In this document: in pieces, positions 19,126 through 26,136 of the stretch
How positions within the stretch are numbered: position 1 is the stretch's first letter
Layout of the letters: each line of letters starts with the position of its first letter
NCBI GenBank assembly: GCA_045591315.1
Contig: JAZNSN010000019.1
Span: forward strand, 1-26,136
Length of the DNA: 26,136 bases
Direction of reading: 5' to 3'
Source of the DNA: HGM04593 sp045591315
GTDB lineage: Bacteria > Bacteroidota > Bacteroidia > Bacteroidales > Bacteroidaceae
The notes under the pieces: generated by a model
What the model saw: only the letters and a program-made list of their open reading frames with translations
Told to the model about the DNA's origin: nothing
Database searches by the model: none
Position numbers and translations under genes: made by a program

Positions 19126-21039
19126 ATGGACAAAAGAAGCATTATCGGATATATACTCATTGGTTTTGTACTCATCGGCTACTTCATGCTCAACCAGCCC
19201 AGCCCGGAGGATATTGCCAGACAACAGAGATACAACGACTCGATAGCTCTTGTCGAGAAAGGAAAGGCATTGGCCGAGAAAGCTCAGGAACAGTTGAGGC
19301 TGAACGAGATTGAGGAACAGAAGAAAGATTCTTCAAACATTCTTTTCAATGCTCTCAACGGTACAGAAGAAACCATTACGCTCTCTAACGAGCACATAAG
19401 CGTTGACCTTTCAACACTCGGCGGTTGCGTATCGGCCGTTACTCTCAAGGAGTACAACGACCAGCAAGGCAATCCGCTTGTAATGTTTGACAAGAGAGAC
19501 AAGGCCGGCAACTTCGACAGCAACACCATAAATTTTGTATTCGAAGGCAAGCAGGGAGTAAGAAACATTGCAACAGGCGAGCTCTACTTCACCCCTACGG
19601 TAAAGAGCGGGACCGAGGCTGCAATGCGCCTTTCACTCGGCGAGGAGAGATTCATCGAGTTTACATACAAGCTCAACGGATACATGCTCGACATGCATAT
19701 CGATGCAAAGAACATGGACGACATACTCAGCAGCAGGAAGAGTGCCGGAATCGAGTGGAGACAGTTCGCACGCCAGCATGAACCGGGATATGAGTTCGAG
19801 CAGCGTTTCACAAGCCTGACATACAAGCCTGTCAATGACGACAGCGACTATCTGAGCGAGATGCAGGACGACAGCGAGAAGTTCACCGAGCCTATGAAAT
19901 GGATTGCATGCAAGAACCAGTTCTTCTCATGCATAATGATTGCCGGAGAGGACTTCAGCGACGTAAGCCTCGACTCAAAGAAGATTGAGAAAGGCGAGAA
20001 CATGCTCAAGAGTTTCTCGGCCAACATGAATGTACCGTTCGACCCTACAGGCGTAAAGGCTACAGGAATCCAGTTCTACTTCGGCCCCAACAAATTCGGC
20101 ACGCTTCAGGAGTGCAGCGGCATGTCATTGAATGCAGGTGACGACCTGGAGCTCGAAGAGATCATATACTTCGGCTGGCCTATAGTACGCTGGATAAACC
20201 GATACTTCATCATGTACCTGTTCGACGGGCTTTCGGGCCTCGGACTCAACATGGGGCTTGTGCTTATTCTGCTTACGATAATCATCAAGACCATTGTCTA
20301 TCCGTTCACAAAGAAATCGTACGTATCTTCGGCCAAGATGCGCGCCCTGAAGCCGTACATCGACGAGATTAATGCAAAATACACCAAGAAGGAGGATGCG
20401 CTGAAGAAGCAGCAGGAGATTATGGGCCTCTATTCGAAGTACGGTGCAAGCCCTATGGGCGGATGTCTGCCGATGCTCATCCAGATGCCTGTTTTCATTG
20501 CCCTGTTCAACTTTGTTCCTAATGCAATAGAGTTGCGTCAGGAGAGCTTCCTATGGGCAAATGACCTTTCGGCATTCGACTCTATCATAAGCTGGGACCA
20601 GCCGATATGGCTTATCGGCAATCACATAAGCCTCTTCTGTCTCTTGTTCTGCGTTACACAGATTGCGAACACATACTATACAAGCAAGATGCAGCCGAGC
20701 ATGGGCAGTTCCGAAATGGAACAGCAGCAGAAGATGATGCGCTGGATGATGTACCTCATGCCGGTAATGTTCTTCTTCATGTTCAACGACTACTCATCGG
20801 GCCTCAACTTCTACTACTTTGTATCTACACTCATCAGCGTGGGCATATTCATCTACCTGAGACGTGCTGTAAAGGAGGACGAGCTGTTGAAGAAAATGGA
20901 GGCCTATGCCGAGAGCAACAAGAACAACCCTGCAAAGAAGAGCAACATGATGGCACGTCTTGAGGCTCTTCAGGAGCAGCAGAAAAAGCTTGCCGAAGAG
21001 CAGGAGAAGATGAGAAGAGCCAGAAACAGCAAGAAGTAA
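19126..21039 (+). CDS. yidC: Membrane protein insertase YidC
   Basis: A 637-residue inner-membrane insertase (Oxa1/Alb3 family) that inserts and folds membrane proteins alone or with SecYEG. The N-terminal helix (6-22, IIGYILIGFVLIGYFML) and the large periplasmic P1 beta-sandwich (about 80-350) define the Gram-negative form. The conserved insertase core spans about 360-580: NMGLVLILLTIIIKTIVYPFTKKSYVSSAKM, GGCLPMLIQMPVFIALF (445-461) and MEQQQKMMRWMMYLMPVMFFFMF (531-553). The groove position that is Arg366 in E. coli (FIVRGIMYP) is Lys388 here (IIIKTIVYP), keeping the positive charge. The C-terminal 40 residues form a basic coiled coil (LEALQEQQKKLAEEQEKMRR), suited to ribosome contact. It has its own -7 box and no clear hairpin after it. 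Confidence 0.98.
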   Translation: MDKRSIIGYILIGFVLIGYFMLNQPSPEDIARQQRYNDSIALVEKGKALAEKAQEQLRLNEIEEQKKDSSNILFNALNGTEETITLSNEHISVDLSTLGGCVSAVTLKEYNDQQGNPLVMFDKRDKAGNFDSNTINFVFEGKQGVRNIATGELYFTPTVKSGTEAAMRLSLGEERFIEFTYKLNGYMLDMHIDAKNMDDILSSRKSAGIEWRQFARQHEPGYEFEQRFTSLTYKPVNDDSDYLSEMQDDSEKFTEPMKWIACKNQFFSCIMIAGEDFSDVSLDSKKIEKGENMLKSFSANMNVPFDPTGVKATGIQFYFGPNKFGTLQECSGMSLNAGDDLELEEIIYFGWPIVRWINRYFIMYLFDGLSGLGLNMGLVLILLTIIIKTIVYPFTKKSYVSSAKMRALKPYIDEINAKYTKKEDALKKQQEIMGLYSKYGASPMGGCLPMLIQMPVFIALFNFVPNAIELRQESFLWANDLSAFDSIISWDQPIWLIGNHISLFCLLFCVTQIANTYYTSKMQPSMGSSEMEQQQKMMRWMMYLMPVMFFFMFNDYSSGLNFYYFVSTLISVGIFIYLRRAVKEDELLKKMEAYAESNKNNPAKKSNMMARLEALQEQQKKLAEEQEKMRRARNSKK

Positions 21040-21203
21040 AACTCTTTTTAAGGATATACAGGAGCTGCTTGTATTTATATCGCCGGTTTTTCATAGAGCT
21101 GGAATGCGATGTTTGAAACAGGCATCCTTGAATATAAAAGACGGCGAAACGAACAATACAGCTTCTATAAGAAAATATTTTTTAGAACTTAAACAGCTTC
21201 CAA

Positions 21204-21833
21204 ATGGGACTATTTGATTTTTTCAAGAAAAAGAAGACTACAGAGCGTGTAGGAGGAATGGAGGATTTCATGACCCTCATACGTGTATATTACCAGTCGG
21301 TGCTTGCATCGAACCTCGGCATAAGCAATGTAAACATGCTGCCCGACCTTGCGACATTCAAGCGCACGCTTAAGGTTGCGACACAGAACAACAAGCTTGG
21401 AGTTGCAGAGAAAAGCCGTTGCAAGAAGATGCTCGAACAGATATACGGACTGAACGAAGCATTCTTCAAGGAGATTGACCAGTCGGTAAAGAAGAACTGC
21501 AAGAAGATGCAGGATGCACAGACGTACCTCTTTGCAGTCCAGGGCTTCAACAACGACCTCATGATGCTGGTAGGCAACCTCATGAAGTGGAAGTTCCGTG
21601 TTCCGGGCTTCATGCACAAGATGCTCCGCGGAATGACAGAAAAGATAATAAACGACATCCTCACAAAGAACAACTGGAAGGACGAGGCTACGTTCCGTAC
21701 TGTATATTCAGTGCGCCAGTACCGCGAAAAGCTGGGCCATAGCCCTGAGTGGATGACAGAGTATGTCTATAAGATTGTTACACTTGCAAAGAAGGAGCCA
21801 CGTCCTAAGGCAGAGGACCTGGAGAAGAAATAA
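21204..21833 (+). CDS. Conserved-looking hypothetical protein, mostly helical
   Basis: A 209-residue protein that I cannot place in a family. It begins MGLFDFFKKKKTTE, an amphipathic hydrophobic-basic start of the type seen in small cytoplasmic or membrane-associated proteins. The rest is predicted largely helical, basic and rich in Lys/Met/Phe, without signal peptide or transmembrane helix. Cys92, Cys118 region residues and Trp-rich segments (MKWKFRVPGF, NNWKDEATF) show no recognisable catalytic pattern. It follows yidC by 164 bp, and a terminator hairpin follows 12 bp after its stop, so it is the last gene of its transcript. Codon use matches its neighbours, supporting a genuine native gene. 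No consensus -7 lies just upstream (the nearest is TATTTTTT at 21176-21183), so read-through from yidC is possible. Confidence 0.75.
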   Translation: MGLFDFFKKKKTTERVGGMEDFMTLIRVYYQSVLASNLGISNVNMLPDLATFKRTLKVATQNNKLGVAEKSRCKKMLEQIYGLNEAFFKEIDQSVKKNCKKMQDAQTYLFAVQGFNNDLMMLVGNLMKWKFRVPGFMHKMLRGMTEKIINDILTKNNWKDEATFRTVYSVRQYREKLGHSPEWMTEYVYKIVTLAKKEPRPKAEDLEKK

Positions 21834-21843
21834 TAACCGGGAA

Positions 21844-21879
21844 AGAGGGCTACATCAGAATCGTTTGATGTAGCCCTTT
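21844..21879 (+). terminator. Intrinsic terminator hairpin
   Basis: AGGGCTACATCA (21846-21857) pairs with TGATGTAGCCCT (21866-21877) around an 8-nt loop, flanked by a short A/T extension. It lies between the hypothetical gene and the DUF2156 gene. The T-run after it is short (TTTG), so efficiency may be modest. Confidence 0.75.
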
Positions 21880-21897
21880 GATATACATTCCGTTACC

Positions 21898-22806
21898 ATG
21901 CTGCAATTCAAGCCAATAACAATAGATGACATCGGCAAGCTGTTGCCGTTTGCCCAGGCATGCCATACACGCTCGTGCGACTACACGCCGGGCAACCTTG
22001 TCATGTGGGCCCGATTCATGGACTACAGATATGCCATAGAAGAAGGAACCCTTTTCGTGCAGTGCAAGTCACAGCTCGACATGAACAGCCGTGCCTTTCT
22101 CGCACCTATAGGCGCACTGCCTATAGAGGAGTCGATTAAGGTTCTTAGGCAGCATTGCTGCGAGGCCGGTGAAAGGTTTCGCCTTACAGCCGTACCCGAA
22201 GATATATACCCAGCATTGCAGGAGCTGCTGCCTGAACACACAGCCACGTCATTGGAGAACTGGAGCGACTACATATACAGTGCCGAATCACTTGCCACAC
22301 TGAAAGGCAAGGCCCTGAACAAGAAACGCAACCGCTACAACAAGTTCATTGCCGAAAACCCGGAACATAGCTACAGCCGCTGCACTGCCGATGACATAAA
22401 GGAGATAGTGTGCTTCCTCGCAAGCAACCGCGACTGCCAGCACAACCGCGAGGACAACATGCGCTGTTACGAGCAGTGGCAATGCATTGCCACTGTAAGA
22501 AACCTCACACTGTACTCACAGCACGCAGGCATCCTGCGTGTAAAAGGAGAGATCGCAGCCTTTACACTGGGAGAACTGTTCGGAGACACTCTATATGTAC
22601 ACATAGAGAAAGCCGACCACAATATCGCCGGAACAAGCGAGGCCATAAACCGCATGTTTGTAAACGACATGCTCGGCGAGCACCCCGGAATCATTTATGT
22701 GAACCGTGAAGAGGACCTAGGCGACCCCGGACTGCGTCAGGTGAAGCGCGCCTACAACCCGGCTATGATGCTGCACCGCTACGAAATGATTCCGAATGAA
22801 AACTGA
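21898..22806 (+). CDS. DUF2156 / phosphatidylglycerol lysyltransferase C-terminal-like GNAT protein
   Basis: A 302-residue soluble protein resembling the LPG_synthase_C (DUF2156) family, which has a duplicated GNAT acyltransferase fold. Supporting segments are FKPITIDDIGKLLPFAQA...SCDYTPGNLVMWARF at the N-terminus, LKGKALNKKRNRYNKFI (about 139-155), GEIAAFTLGELFGDTLYVHIEKAD (about 219-242) and the C-terminal YVNREEDLGDPGLRQVKRAYNPAMM. Members fused to a membrane domain (MprF) transfer aminoacyl groups from tRNA to phosphatidylglycerol. This soluble stand-alone form is common in Bacteroidales and its substrate is unknown. There is no transmembrane segment. Its last 11 bases overlap the next gene, indicating translational coupling. 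Confidence 0.8.
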   Translation: MLQFKPITIDDIGKLLPFAQACHTRSCDYTPGNLVMWARFMDYRYAIEEGTLFVQCKSQLDMNSRAFLAPIGALPIEESIKVLRQHCCEAGERFRLTAVPEDIYPALQELLPEHTATSLENWSDYIYSAESLATLKGKALNKKRNRYNKFIAENPEHSYSRCTADDIKEIVCFLASNRDCQHNREDNMRCYEQWQCIATVRNLTLYSQHAGILRVKGEIAAFTLGELFGDTLYVHIEKADHNIAGTSEAINRMFVNDMLGEHPGIIYVNREEDLGDPGLRQVKRAYNPAMMLHRYEMIPNEN

Positions 22807-23362
22807 AAATCACCCGTTAGAACCTTTCCTGCCACAGAATGCGAGGATACTCATGCTCGGCAGCTTTCCGCCGCCAAAGGCGCGGTGGTCGATGGAGTTC
22901 TTCTACCCCAACTGGATAAATGACATGTGGCGCATCATGGGGTTAATCTTCTACAACGACAAGCACCATTTTGAGATAAAAGGCGAAAAGAAGTTCTGCA
23001 AGGAGAGAATCGTGGAGTTCTGCACATCCGAGGGCATCGCGCTCTACGACACGGCCTGCAAGGTTGTAAGGCTGAAAGAGAATGCATCGGACAAGTTTCT
23101 GGAAGTTGTAACGCCAACCGACATAAACGCCTTGCTGGCAGCACTGCCCCACTGCACCGCCATTGTCACCACAGGACAGAAGGCCACTGATGTGATTGTC
23201 GAGACTTTCGGATGCAGGGAGCCTGCAGTCGGAGGCTATAGCGAATTCATTGCAGAAGACAGAAGAATCTGCTTGTGGCGCATGCCCTCAAGCTCACGCG
23301 CCTACCCACTTTCCATTGAGAAAAAAGCAGAACACTACCGCATTCTGTTCAATAATGAATAA
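22796..23362 (+). CDS. Uracil-DNA glycosylase superfamily protein
   Basis: A 188-residue protein of the uracil-DNA-glycosylase fold. The N-terminal motif LMLGSFPPPKARWSMEFFYPNWINDMWRIMG (19-49) corresponds to the active-site loop plus the aromatic base-stacking region (GSFP...FYPN...W), and LWRMPSSSRAYPLS (about 160-173) corresponds to the C-terminal DNA-intercalation loop. This pattern resembles the hypoxanthine/uracil glycosylase branch rather than classical Ung, and the typical Asp/His catalytic pair is not obvious, so base specificity (uracil, hypoxanthine or mismatch) is unassigned. It starts inside the end of the DUF2156 gene (overlap 22796-22806) in another frame. A weakly spaced unit follows, with 71 bp to the next gene. 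Confidence 0.8.
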   Translation: MKTENHPLEPFLPQNARILMLGSFPPPKARWSMEFFYPNWINDMWRIMGLIFYNDKHHFEIKGEKKFCKERIVEFCTSEGIALYDTACKVVRLKENASDKFLEVVTPTDINALLAALPHCTAIVTTGQKATDVIVETFGCREPAVGGYSEFIAEDRRICLWRMPSSSRAYPLSIEKKAEHYRILFNNE

Positions 23363-23397
23363 TTGCAGAAAACTGCCGGAGAATCAAAGGATTTTAC

Positions 23398-23405
23398 TAT
23401 TTTTG
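23398..23405 (+). promoter_or_regulatory. -7 box of the first C10 protease gene
   Basis: TATTTTTG is a perfect TAnnTTTG match 28 bp upstream of the ATG at 23434. No TTTG at the -33 distance. Confidence 0.45.
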
Positions 23406-23433
23406 CCATTACGGAACAAAAAGACATAATACC

Positions 23434-25356
23434 ATGAAAAAATTCTTACGCACAACAATGGCTATCGCATGCATTTTATCATTATTCATGCCAATGCAGG
23501 CACAGGAGAGGGCCGGGGCGACAGAAGAGGAATACGGCAACATCGTAGTATATCTTGAGACAGCATCATGGGGACAGGATTCACCTTACAACAAATTATG
23601 TTTTACAAGCAATGGCTCACAAGCCATTACAGGTTGCGTTCCGACAGCGTATGCCATTCTCATGAACTACCATAAATGGCCGGCAAAAGCCAATGAAAAG
23701 AGAGTCTATCACTCCGGCACCGGAGAAAGCATAACATTGGGGCATGTATATGATTGGGACAACATGCTCAGCAGCTACAGCGGAACATACACCGATGAGG
23801 AAGCCAATGCCGTGGCAACGCTCATGCGTGACCTGGGTTGGGCTTACGGAGTTGAATACGGGACAGGCAATACAGCATCTGGAGCAGGCGGCGAGGGTGC
23901 GGCCAAGCTTATCGATATCTTCAAATACAAAAGCGAGTCACCCAACACCTCCTCGGCAACTATGGCCACAAACAGAGATGTTCTTGCAAACGACAATCTT
24001 TGGGTAGAATACATTAAGCAGAGCCTCGATGCCGGCTGCCCTATACCCTACTCATCCACAACAACGGGCGGAGGCCGCCACATCTTCATTCTTGACGGCT
24101 ACACCGACAAGGGCTACTTCCACTTCAACTGGGGGTGGAACGGCCATGGCAACGGCTGGTTCAAACTCGATGAGATGAAACCCGATGCATACAGTGACTA
24201 TTCAAAGTCGCATAGAGCATATTTCATGCTTAAGCCAGATGTTGCGACTTACACTATAAGCGTTGCGGTAAATGAAGAAGAAGCCGGCAGTGCTGCTGTA
24301 AACGACAAGGATAATGTAACCGTGAACGAAGGTGCAAGCATCACTCTTACAGCTACAGCAAACGAAGGATACGTGTTCGTGAACTGGACATTGAACGGTG
24401 AAGAGGTAAGCAGCAACAGCACATACACTACAACAGCAACCGCAGATGCCGAATACACAGCCAATTTCAAGGAGAGCGAAGAGACCGCTGTACCGGCCGA
24501 AGTTACCATAAAGACGGAATCGACCATAGGCGGAAATGCCACAGTCAACGGCATGACTGAGATTACAGTAACAGCGGGAACAGCGATATCTCTTTTGGCA
24601 ACACCCGATGAGGGATATATGTTCGTCGAGTGGAGAAACGGCATTGACATCGTAAGCACAAATGCTTTTTTCTCTACTACAGCGCAAAGCGACAAGATAT
24701 ATACAGCAATCTTCATAGAGAAGAGCGGGACAGTAACAATAGAGGTTAAGGGCAGCGGAGGATATGCATATGTAGGCAACGGTACAGACAGGAAACTGGA
24801 AGTAGAGAAAGGCAGTACTGTTTCAATTCGTGCCGCAGCTGTTGAAGGCTCTGGAAGGAAATTCGCCTACTGGTCAACCGGCAACACCATCGCCAGCGGA
24901 AAAGGGACAATACACACCAACAAGAACCCGTATGAGTTTACTGCAACTGAAGATGCGGCTTTTTTTGTAAACTTCGTGACAGAGGATACCGATTTGAATG
25001 TTACTATAGAAACTGCATCAACCGAAGGAGGCACAGCCACTATCTACGGCGAGCAGAAGCAGACTATCGCACTCGGCAGCGAGATTGTGTTCGAGGCAAA
25101 AGCCAATGAGGGCTATAAGTTCACAGAGTGGACAAAAGGAACAGATGTTGTAAGTAAAGAACCCATATTCACGACTGTAGCAAGAGAGGCAGCTGTTATC
25201 ACAGCCAATTTCGGAAAAACAGCAAACACCGGCATCGATGCAGTTGCCGAAGATAAAGAAAAGGCACATAGCTACGACCTATCGGGACGCAGAGTAGAAA
25301 AAATCACAATACCGGGAGTTTACGTAGTTAACGGCAAGACCATTCTAAAGAGATAG
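23434..25356 (+). CDS. Secreted C10-family cysteine protease lacking a propeptide, with four B-repeat-like domains and sorting tail
   Basis: A 640-residue exported protease related to streptopain (SpeB) and Prevotella interpain A. A signal peptide (1-23, MQA before Gln24) is followed after only ~15 residues by the mature C10 domain (39-267): VYLETASWGQDSPYN, catalytic Cys68 in TGCVPTAYAILMNYHKWP, catalytic His216 in GGGRHIFILDGYTDKGYFHF and the NWGWNGHGNGWF tryptophan loop. The ~110-residue propeptide normal for the family is absent, although the gene next door has it. Residues 272-346, 357-430, 433-516 and 520-594 are four InlB-type/Flg_new-like beta repeats (T-A-x-xNEGYxFxxW, then a strand ending in TANF). 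The C-terminus (599-640; GIDAVAEDK...DLSGRRV...GVYVVNGKTILKR) resembles a type IX sorting domain. A U-run hairpin terminator follows. Confidence 0.92.
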   Translation: MKKFLRTTMAIACILSLFMPMQAQERAGATEEEYGNIVVYLETASWGQDSPYNKLCFTSNGSQAITGCVPTAYAILMNYHKWPAKANEKRVYHSGTGESITLGHVYDWDNMLSSYSGTYTDEEANAVATLMRDLGWAYGVEYGTGNTASGAGGEGAAKLIDIFKYKSESPNTSSATMATNRDVLANDNLWVEYIKQSLDAGCPIPYSSTTTGGGRHIFILDGYTDKGYFHFNWGWNGHGNGWFKLDEMKPDAYSDYSKSHRAYFMLKPDVATYTISVAVNEEEAGSAAVNDKDNVTVNEGASITLTATANEGYVFVNWTLNGEEVSSNSTYTTTATADAEYTANFKESEETAVPAEVTIKTESTIGGNATVNGMTEITVTAGTAISLLATPDEGYMFVEWRNGIDIVSTNAFFSTTAQSDKIYTAIFIEKSGTVTIEVKGSGGYAYVGNGTDRKLEVEKGSTVSIRAAAVEGSGRKFAYWSTGNTIASGKGTIHTNKNPYEFTATEDAAFFVNFVTEDTDLNVTIETASTEGGTATIYGEQKQTIALGSEIVFEAKANEGYKFTEWTKGTDVVSKEPIFTTVAREAAVITANFGKTANTGIDAVAEDKEKAHSYDLSGRRVEKITIPGVYVVNGKTILKR

Positions 25357-25380
25357 AAAAACATTCTATATTTTATGCGT

Positions 25381-25412
25381 ATGTGCGGAATTTATGTTCC
25401 GCACATTTTTTT
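25381..25412 (+). terminator. Intrinsic terminator of the first C10 protease gene
   Basis: ATGTGCGGAA (25381-25390) and TTCCGCACAT (25397-25406) form a 10-bp stem with a 6-nt loop, followed by a T-run to 25412. It lies 24 bp after the stop codon. Confidence 0.92.
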
Positions 25413-25440
25413 ATTGCCTTAACCAAATTAAAGAATCAAC

Positions 25441-25464
25441 ATAAAAGAGTTAAAACTCTTTTAT
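25441..25464. promoter_or_regulatory. Perfect 11-bp-arm palindrome upstream of the second C10 protease gene
   Basis: ATAAAAGAGTT (25441-25451), AA, AACTCTTTTAT (25454-25464). It lies 36 bp before the -7 box at 25501, a position suited to an activator or repressor site. It is separate from the terminator that ends at 25412. No equivalent is seen before the first protease gene. Confidence 0.45.
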
Positions 25465-25500
25465 AAAGCAAAAAACAGCATCAGTCTCATGTATTTTTAT

Positions 25501-25508
25501 TAAATTTG
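25501..25508 (+). promoter_or_regulatory. -7 box of the second C10 protease gene
   Basis: TAAATTTG is a perfect TAnnTTTG match, 44 bp upstream of the ATG at 25553. No TTTG at the -33 distance; an upstream palindrome (25441-25464) may substitute as an activator site. Confidence 0.5.
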
Positions 25509-25552
25509 CAAATTGTCATACACCAGACAAAAAAACAAAACAAAATATTGTC

Positions 25553-26136
25553 ATGAAACAGTTTCTACATTCACTAGCAATTACTTTATGCATTGCCCTC
25601 ATGGCTACAGGCGCGCAAGCGCAAACCATAACCGCGGAGCAGGCAAAGGAGATTGCAAACAGTTTCTTCTCAAACGGAAAACAGAAAAGCGCAGCAGTGC
25701 GTTCAACTACTGCAACATCATTGAAAAAGAGTGCCGACAGCAGCATCCTCAATCAGGAGAGCAGCAACGATGCTCCCACATTCCACATTCTCACCGGCCC
25801 TGACGGCAAAGGCTTCGTCATCGTGTCGGGCGAGGAGATTGAGAACCCCATTATCGGTTACTCGCTCGATGGCACAATCGACACCAACGATTTGCCTGTG
25901 GGCTTTGTCGATTATATTACCGACATCGATGCACAGGTAAAAGCTCTCCGCAAGTACAATGCCGAGAACCCTCAGAAAGCTGCTGCAGCACGCAGCGCAA
26001 TGCAGAAGACCAACTACAATGCCACGACAATGGGCAATAAGGTTTACTTGGAAACAGCATCCTGGGGACAGGACTATCCTTTCAATACCCAATGCTTTAC
26101 CTCGTACAATGGCTCTACTAATGCCCTTACCGGTTG
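25553..26136 (+). CDS. C10-family cysteine protease with propeptide (partial, cut by window end)
   Basis: An open frame from ATG 25553 to the window edge gives 194 residues plus two bases. A signal peptide (1-23, TGAQA before Gln24) is followed by a typical C10 propeptide (about 24-150): ITAEQAKEIANSFF, FHILTGPDGKGFVIVSGEE and NPIIGYSLDG...DLPVGFVDYITDI, the streptopain-inhibitor fold that keeps the zymogen inactive. The mature domain begins near residue 164 with VYLETASWGQDYPFNTQCF, almost the same as residues 39-57 of the preceding gene, so the two are paralogues. The window stops at the two bases TG following ALTG, where the catalytic Cys codon is expected. The His half and any C-terminal domains lie outside. 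Confidence 0.9.
   Translation, partial: MKQFLHSLAITLCIALMATGAQAQTITAEQAKEIANSFFSNGKQKSAAVRSTTATSLKKSADSSILNQESSNDAPTFHILTGPDGKGFVIVSGEEIENPIIGYSLDGTIDTNDLPVGFVDYITDIDAQVKALRKYNAENPQKAAAARSAMQKTNYNATTMGNKVYLETASWGQDYPFNTQCFTSYNGSTNALTG

Noticed and set aside
19126..21039. Lys388 in place of the E. coli Arg366 groove residue in YidC as an anomaly
   Set aside because: The positive charge is kept and, to my knowledge, Lys at this site is common in Bacteroidetes YidC, so it is not a sign of lost function.
21040..21203. Possible structured RNA leader between yidC and the unknown gene (short complementary pieces such as TCGCCG/CGGCGA and AAGGAT/ATCCTT)
   Set aside because: The arms are only 6 bp, require gaps and are partly crossing; no consistent fold or known riboswitch is apparent.

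Overview
The window looks like a chromosomal segment from a Bacteroidales bacterium, most likely Prevotellaceae-like. Supporting signs are Bacteroidetes-type -7 boxes (TAnnTTTG) instead of Shine-Dalgarno sites, signal peptides ending in AQ, secreted proteins with type IX-like C-terminal tails (one ends in a DLSGRRV...GVYVVNGK-type segment), a DUF3078 outer-membrane protein, GH92 and GHL10 hydrolases, and interpain/streptopain-type C10 proteases. Gene density is ordinary. I see no tRNA, rRNA, CRISPR array, insertion sequence or phage gene.

Layout. Positions 1-138 hold a 21-bp purine-rich tandem array that runs off the left edge, next to a 27-bp-arm palindromic terminator. On the minus strand, malQ (amylomaltase with starch-binding domains) is followed 18 bp later by a short formate/nitrite-transporter-family gene. 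Divergent from malQ, behind the best promoter of the window, a secreted cell-wall amidase with a SPOR-like tail overlaps an MCE/MlaD-family gene. A minus-strand GHL10 hydrolase converges on that pair. Next on the plus strand come nifJ (pyruvate:ferredoxin oxidoreductase), a GadC-like permease and a GH92 lipoprotein, with strong hairpins after nifJ and after the permease. After GH92 lies a 429-bp non-coding stretch of purine-rich heptamer repeats plus two diverged inverted copies of a ~60-nt element. On its far side a minus-strand operon encodes a DUF3078 outer-membrane protein and a CPA2 antiporter. Divergent from it is yidC, then an unknown gene, then a DUF2156 acyltransferase-like gene overlapping a uracil-DNA-glycosylase-family gene. 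The right end carries two tandem C10 cysteine proteases. The first has no propeptide domain but has four B-repeat-like domains and a sorting tail. The second has a classical propeptide and is cut by the window edge at its catalytic Cys codon.

How the genes work together. The amidase strips stem peptides from peptidoglycan, its SPOR-like domain would bind the resulting naked glycan, and the convergent GHL10 protein belongs to the family of DigH, which cuts naked glycan. This makes a plausible local cell-wall set. MalQ and PFOR represent glycogen/maltodextrin use and anaerobic pyruvate oxidation. GH92 and the C10 proteases represent degradation of host or dietary glycoprotein.

No clear new defence or mobile system was found. 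The least explained structures are the purine arrays with their inverted core elements, and the contrast between the two tandem C10 proteases.
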